From Chara braunii (taxonomy: Eukaryota; Streptophyta; Charophyceae; Charales; Characeae), in NCBI GenBank assembly GCA_003427395.1, contig BFEA01000489.1, positions 896,065 through 957,456 on the forward strand: a DNA stretch of 61,392 nt, written 5' to 3'. A program made the translations under genes and the position numbers. Positions 55,555 to 61,392 of this stretch are shown here, one piece after another (within the stretch, counting starts at the first letter, position 1; every line of letters begins with the position of its first letter). The notes below the pieces were generated by a model. It saw nothing but the letters and a program-made list of their open reading frames with translations. It ran no database searches and was not told where the DNA came from.

Positions 55555-58285
55555 TCAGTTGCCTACATTCGTAATCTGCGACTTGGTCTAGGTGGTCTTT
55601 TTGCTGAATCTTCGCCCCCATCGGTCCCAACAAGCATTCAAAACCTACTTGACGGATTCTCGAAAGTTATGGTCGAACCACGTGGAGTTCCCACATAATC
55701 GGTCTGATAGGCAATCAAGTTGGTCGAAGGTGCGGTTCCTCCAAAGGGCTGTGTGTACCGAATGAGATCCGGCGAGTTGGAGGAACTCCAGAAAAAAAAA
55801 TTGATAAGATAATCGACAAGGGATGGATTAAGCCTTGCGAATCTGAATTTGGTGCAATTGTTTTGTTTGTCCCAAAGAAAGGAGTGAAACTCTGCATGTG
55901 AAATGATTATCGCGGTCTAAACCGCATTACGAGAAATAATGCATATCCATTGTCACGCATACTAGATGATTTGCTTGATGCTGTAGGTGGGTGCAAGGTT
56001 GGCCAGTTTATGGTTATGTACCTCGATGACATACTGATTTTTAGCAAGTATTGAGGAACATATTAAGCAACTTCAGGAAGTCTTGACCATCCTCAAGAAA
56101 ACACAACTCTATCTGAACTTGGAGAAATCCGAGTTTGGGAGGGACAACATCATCTATCTTTGGCATCAGTTCTACTGCAGGCCTTGAGCCTGAGGCAACC
56201 AAGGTTGAGGTCATACGCAATTGGCCTCAACCCGCGAACATCCACAAATTGCGTTTTTTTCCATGGTCTTCCATCATACTGTTGGAAATTTGTGCCCCAA
56301 TTCTCTATTGTTGCTCGCCCTTTGTCCCGATTAACAAGTAAGAACGTATTTGCACATGGGATGCAACATGTGAGACTGCGTTTCAAACCTTGAAAGAGGT
56401 CTTGGTAAGTTACTCTGTACTCCGCATTGAAGATTTCAAACTCACACTTGTAGTCGCTACGGATGAGAGCTAGTATGGGATTGGCGCAGTGTTGCAACAA
56501 GATGACAGTGATGGCTTGCGGCCGCTCGAGTACTACAGCAAACACATGCCCAACGAAAAGGTAGCTGCTTCCACCTACATGCGTGATCTCTATGCCTTGC
56601 GCATGACTTTGAATCACTGGAAACACTATCTTTTGGGACGCCACAATGACTTCAAAGTCTTCTTAGATTATGAGACTTTGAAGTGGATCAAGGAACAAAC
56701 CACTTTGTCCCCTACATTGACTGTCTGGTTCCATGAGATTGACATTTTCGACTTTGAACTAAAACTGTTACACAAAAAGGGTTGTTCTAATCGAGTTGCT
56801 GATGAAATGTCTCGCCACCCCGAGTATATGACTTGCCTTGTGAACTCCTATGACCTCCGGAAGAACCTGAAGGAGAAACCCGTAAAGTAAACTGTCGAGG
56901 ACTTGAAACTTAGTCCGATCCTTGAGCAGTTGCGGGGTGACCCCAACAGTCAGCCTGATTTTCATGAATATGGAAGACTCGTTTTTCGACGCTATGGAAA
57001 TAATGACAGGTTGTGTGTGCCCAACCATGAGCCTCTCCGCACAAACTTCTTGGATTTGGCTCACGGTGGGAGTGAACACTTCGACATGGCAAAGGCTTAC
57101 GGAAACCTATTGAGACAATTTGATTGGCATGGTATGACAATATATGCCGAAAAGTTTGTGGGTGATTGTCAAGTCTGTGAACGAATCAAACCATCAAGGC
57201 AAAAAAACATGGGCCTGCTTAAAACTCTTCCCATTCCCGATGCTCTCAGAGAGTCTGTCCCTATCGACTTCACGGAGATGGGAAAGATCAGTAAGAATGG
57301 TTATTCACAAGTGACGGTGATTGCTGATCGCTTTTCTAAATACCTCAATCTGATTCCATTGCCACCTCATGCCCCAACTGAAGTTGTGATCCGTGAGTTC
57401 GAACAGAAGTACATTTTGCAGTTCGGAACCCCCAAAACCTTTGTGAGTGATCGGGACCTGCACTTTGTAAGTACTCAATGGAGGGACTGCACGTCCCAAC
57501 TCCCTGGCCTCAAATTAAGCATGACATGTGACCAACATCCCAAAGCCCACGATTTGGCTGAGGAGATCAACCAGACTGTGTTCCAACTTCTTTATGCTTT
57601 AATCATTCTGGATCAGGAAACGTGGGATGAAGAGCTGTATTCAGTCAAAGGGGTTGTACAACAACTTCATCCATTCTTCCACCGGCATGACGCCGAACAG
57701 GTTGCATAACGGTTGGTAGATTTGTAATCTGCTCTTCTACTTATTCCCTTAACAACCAGCTGGTTTAACACTCGTCAGGGCTCGCTTCAGTGCCAAGTAC
57801 GATCGCTTGCTAAAAGTTGCTACTGCAACAGTGACCAAGCGACAACACGCCATGATCCATCATGCAGAAAATAAATGTCAACCGTCAGATATTAAAGTGG
57901 GAAGTTATGTCTGGATCAAGATGCCTGATTTTTCAGAAGAAGAGGGAGTGTCACACAAACTTCTCCCGCTCTACTATGGTTCGTGGGAAGTTATAGACGT
58001 GATTGGTTCAACCCATCTTACACAGTTGCTGTGCCTCCTCATCTGCGCACATACCCTGTCTTTCACACATCAAAATTGTACATACGTCGTGGTACAGAGT
58101 CCTTCGACTATCGTGAAAACATGATTCCTCGTGCAATCAAAGGCGGTCATGAGATCGACAAAATCAAACAACACGTAGGCAAAGGACGTAATAGACAGTA
58201 CCAGATTCATTTCACGTATCACATGTTGGACGATCTCTATTGGATCTCCAAGAAGGAACTGCTGCACAGGACCATGTGTTCTTAA
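55555..58285 (+). pseudogene. pol region of element A: RT remnant, RNase H, integrase, chromodomain
   Basis: RT pieces (AIVLFVPKKGVKLC, YPLSRILDDLLDAVGGC) jump directly to VMYLDDILIFSK (YLDD at 56019-56030), so the RT centre is deleted. RNase H is clear at 56489-56890 (LEYYSKHMPNEKVAAST, FDFELKLLHKKGCSNRVADE). Integrase lies in one frame at 56903-57709 with HFDMAKAYGNLLRQFDWHG, CQVCERIKPS, VPIDFTEMGK, FVSDRDLHFVSTQW and a diverged third site, HPKAHDLAEEINQ, in which the Glu is retained. A chromodomain-type tail (GGHEIDKIKQHVGKGRNRQY) ends at 58285. Stops and frame changes separate the parts. Confidence 0.8.
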
Positions 58286-58446
58286 AGTCTACAAGTGACA
58301 ACTAGCCTCTAATGCTGCACCTAAAATCTCTGCAAAACTCATTGCTACTGAGTACTCTCGAAATCTCTTTGCCTTGTTTGCTTACAACGCGCTTGTAACT
58401 CAAAGGGACTCAAAATGAGTTACTCGCTCTAAGGGACCTTGCTCTT

Positions 58447-58456
58447 AAGAGGGAGG
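58447..58456 (+). promoter_or_regulatory. Polypurine tract of element A
   Basis: AAGAGGGAGG lies three bases before the 3' LTR start at 58460, as expected for the plus-strand primer. Confidence 0.7.
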
Positions 58457-58459
58457 TAA

Positions 58460-59717
58460 TGCAATGACCTGACCAAACACGGACTGGGAGACACAACTGA
58501 TTTCTGAGTTTTGCTCATGGACTGAATGCCTTGCTGAATTTCCCGCTTGTTATCGAGTTCTCTAAGCTGTGTGTGTGCACGCTTGTTGCTCTGCGTGTCT
58601 GTCTGAGTGTATGTGTGACCCACAAGTGCACTTGTTTGTTCAGTGGGCCCGAAGGGCCGGTACTTGCCTGTGGCCATGACATTGAGGATTGCAGCGGGGG
58701 AAAACACTCAAGTGGCGTGGAAAGAGGCCCACGGCACTTGAAGCAGCGGAAAACACTCAAGTAGCGGGTAGGCCGGTACACCAGGTAGAGGTAGATGTGC
58801 CGGGTACTTGAGGCCGAGCAGAAGAAGAAAAAAGTTGGCATTTTAGGGACCCAGTCGTTGTAGGCTAGGTCTAGGCAGATACCCGTCCAACTAGTCTGAG
58901 TCTAGGGCCTGTACGGGCAATATCAGAGTCTGCAATGATGTTTCCCTCCGGAAGGGAGGAGGTAACGGTTGCTTGGAGGCCGCGCGGCCTAAGAAGTCAC
59001 TCGCCAAAAGGCAAGTAGGCCGCTATATCTTATGGATGAGCGAGTTGCTCCTCCTCGTTCTCAGTGTGCAAGTTTGGCGACACACTGGTTGGAGTGCTGG
59101 CTGGAGCAGCGGTGCTGGGGAGGAGCAAGGACCGGAGGAGGAAGAAGACCAGGACTAGGAGGGAGGAGCGCCAGAGGTACTTACCTGGCTATGGTAGTTG
59201 TCATCTTCATCACCTTGGTGGACGCTGCAGCAAGAAGCTTCGAGGCAGAGTCAGGCATGGCGGCCTGAGCTAGAGAAGCCATAGCTGCTTTGTGTTGTCC
59301 TTTGGACATCAGGACGATGCCCTAGTAGTCCTGCATAACCTCAGCCTTGGACGAGGGAGGAGAAAGGGTGGCCATGGCTATGGACCTCATGTGATACCTG
59401 CAGTAGAAGAGGGACCTGGACATTGATTCTGGATCAGCCATTCAACATTGTTATTATTATTCTTGTTTGAATAAGAGAGGTCCTGAAGGAGATAAGGAGG
59501 AGGAGAGTGGTTGGCGAAGAAGAAGACTGGTATCATTGGTCTATGACTCTATGCTGGTGTACATCATCTTCTTCTTCTTTCTTTCTTCTTCTTCTTCTTG
59601 AAGTTCTTCTTTCCCTCTCTTTGAGACTCCTCTCAAGTTCATTCATTTCTTTTTGCAAGTGGATGGCATTGTACTTTCTGATGAATGTGTACTTCGAAAT
59701 TGGCCAGGATCATAACA
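58460..59717 (+). repeat. 3' LTR of element A
   Basis: 1258 bases, TGCAATGACC...CATAACA, collinear with 37096-38310. It has extra material near 59450-59500 (GTTATTATTATTCTTG and GAAGGAGATAAGG) that the 5' LTR lacks. Confidence 0.85.
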
Positions 59718-59805
59718 TATGTATAGATATGTATATGTGCAAGTGTGCCGCTTTGGCGGCAGACGGGTGTGTGGGCACTTGGTGTTGAACCACACAAACG
59801 TGGCC

Positions 59806-60950
59806 AACCTTGGATTTTTTATTATATTGCCTATCTATACTTTTTCGTTATGTATGGCTTGTGATGATCTGTGAAGGGAATGAGAGAGAGAATCTGGGGT
59901 CTTTTAAAACAACACACACACACACACACACACAACCGTTTTTTTTTTTTTTTTTTTGGCCCCCAACTGAGCAACCTTAGATAGTGCCAAGAAGTCGGTG
60001 GTTCCTCGTTTGGAGTGGCTATTGTACTCTTAGAGGGGGGCGCTTGGTTCTGGATGTCTGTGTTGCCTGTGAGTGATGATGGATGCTCGTTGGAGTGACT
60101 CCCTTCCTCAGTGGGTGGAGGGAACCAACAGTCTGTGGGGTTCAATTGAGATGTGAGTCATCCCGCTTTGCTCCGTGTTGGATGCGTGGACTGCCTCGTC
60201 TGCGCTTCGCCGCTGCCTTGCTGCTTGTCCTGCTTGCTTCGCATGTGGTTCTCTACAAAGTGCTGTGTCCACTGTGTGGTGTGGCCGTGTTGCTGGCGTT
60301 GCCTTGTTCTTCGCCGCTCCGCTGCCTTGCCTTGCTGCCCATCCGCTGGAAATTCCGTGTTGGCTCCTTGTGTGCCTTGTAGGTTGGTTGCCCTGTTGCT
60401 GTTGCCTTGTGCTTCGCTGCATGGTCGCCGAGCTGCTGGTACGCTCGCCCTGTGGTTGCCTTGCTTGTGTTGCCTTGTGCTTCACTACATGGTTGCTGTG
60501 TAGTTCATCTGCCATCCACTTGCGGTGTCGTTCCTTGCTGTCGTTTTGGCGTTGTGCAGTGGTGTTGCCTCTACTGCATTGCCTGGTGCTCCGCAGGGTT
60601 GCTGCCTGCTGCTATGTTCCGCTTGGGGACAATCTGCCTTCAACATGGGTCAAAGGGTTAATTACCCAAACCATCCAATACGCGGATTCCGCAGATTGTC
60701 AAGGGTTCAGCCTCCTGATGTTGTGTAACTCCGACGAAACAATCTTGTTATCATCAGTTTTTATTTTTTTGGGTCTTTTGTTTCTTTTGCTACTTGTTCT
60801 GTTGTATGCCTTGTTGTCTTTTTGCCAAGCTGCTTCTTGACTTCCTGTCCGTTCTTTTTTCGCTTAGTGTTGTTTGTCTGTCCACCCGCCTCCTCCGTGC
60901 CCTCCAGCCTACGTTCTGTGATCTTGCTTCACCGCCCTAGTGCTACTTCT
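59806..60950. repeat. Repeated blocks Y and X, copy 2
   Basis: Y (about 59806-59920) matches 36609-36720. X (about 60005-60950) matches 33390-34030 plus 35945-36275 without the insert found there. A (CA)n run at 59910-59934 and a T run at 59939-59957 separate them. Long + strand frames rich in Cys, Leu and Ala here are translations of the GCCTTGCTGC-type repeat and are not called as genes. Confidence 0.65.
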
Positions 60951-61287
60951 TGACCTGTTGTTGCCGCCTCATTTTTCTGACTAGTGCTGTTTGTCTGCAT
61001 GCCCGTCTCCCCCATGCCCTCCCCCTGCCCACCCGCCTCCCCTATGCCATCCACCCTTTGTTCTTTGCTGCTGCTTCTCATCCAAGTACCGTGTTGCACC
61101 TTGACCTTTCCCTTGCCATTTTGCTTGCCTTTTTGTACCTGTCTTACCGCTGGTCGGTTTGGTTTTTGTTTTTCGTCTCTTTTTTTCGTTTCCTGGCTTT
61201 TGAAAGCTGGGCATTATAAGCATTCCCTTATAAGCACACTTTCTGACACAACATGCTGCAACACGGTCGCAGAAGCCACGCAATACA
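60951..61287. other. Pyrimidine-rich DNA, no gene seen
   Basis: C/T-rich sequence with GTCTGTCC and CCCACCCGCCTCC words that continue the style of block X. No protein-like frame. Confidence 0.4.
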
Positions 61288-61392
61288 AATCAGGGCTGCA
61301 CCGGCCACCGGCCAGTTGGACCGGACCGGTCCCAGCCAGGCCGGTTGGTTGGACCGGCCCGGACCGGAATTCCGGTTGGGCCCAAAACTGGG
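61288..61392. mobile_element. Start of a second hAT-like CCGG-rich element
   Basis: CAGGGCTGCACCGGCCACCG resembles the inverted right end of the element at 49235-50786 (TAGGGCTGGTCGTCGG...CCGG). It continues in the same GGACCGG-rich style to the window edge. The other end is outside the window. Confidence 0.45.

Larger units (their letters stand above)
37096..59717 (+). mobile_element. Ty3/gypsy retrotransposon A (chromovirus type), split by nested insertions
   Basis: The LTRs begin TG(T/C)AATGACCTGACC and end GGATCATAACA, and are flanked by TATG on both outer sides (37092-37095 and 59718-59721). The order is 5' LTR, primer site, leader, gag and protease (to 41935), then an insertion of about 13 kb, then reverse transcriptase, RNase H, integrase and chromodomain (55555-58285), polypurine tract and 3' LTR. 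The two coding halves fit end to end as one element. The coding frames carry many stops and the RT has an internal deletion. Confidence 0.85.

Noticed and set aside
60153-60840. Long Cys/Leu/Ala-rich frames resembling membrane proteins
   Set aside because: They derive from GCCTTGCTGC-type repetitive sequence present elsewhere as block X. The frames are not conserved between the two copies.

Overview
This is a repeat-dominated eukaryotic nuclear window. The plant-type initiator-Met primer sites, the chromodomain-bearing Ty3/gypsy elements, the streptophyte-organelle-like LSU rRNA fragment and spliceosomal GT..AG signals point to a streptophyte with a bloated genome, for example a charophyte alga such as Chara. 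That assignment is inference from sequence style, not a match. There is no bacterial operon structure. I see only two open, apparently intact single-exon genes, and they are paralogues of each other with no family name I recognise.

Layout. 1-4020: repeats and small inverted-repeat transposons (a 122-bp and a 390-bp element sharing termini), no gene. 4024-6782 (-): a broken DUF7869-like gene, probably transposon-derived. 6969-11700: about 1-kb tandem units containing long hairpins and built around a 24-bp GGATCC-containing palindrome. 11700-16100: microsatellites and short direct or inverted repeats. 16100-17640 and 19050-20040: the palindrome again, including a 172-bp tandem satellite. 17674-18837 (+): first member of the unnamed family. 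19841-21580 (+): an unrecognised, frameshifted gene with one recognisable intron. 21580-27784 (-): decayed gypsy element B with a PHD finger and a locally inverted RNase H segment. 27958-28977 (+): second member of the unnamed family. 28978-37095: AT-rich and simple repeats, a relic LTR, and a repeated block split by an insert carrying organellar rRNA.

37096-59717 is one gypsy element (A, + strand) with recognisable LTRs. It is split by insertions that include a second complete gypsy element C (42430-53385, - strand, 1249-bp LTRs). Element C is itself interrupted in gag by a foldback element and a hAT-like element, which in turn carries two Harbinger-like MITEs. 59718-61392 holds repeats homologous to the left flank of element A and the start of another hAT-like element.

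The signals most worth following are the two-member protein family, the roughly 35-copy palindrome (8-base arms around an asymmetric 8-base core) that fills the DNA around one member but is absent from its coding region, and the 122-bp MITE family with 3-bp target duplications. All retroelement reading frames here contain stops or frameshifts, so none looks autonomous.
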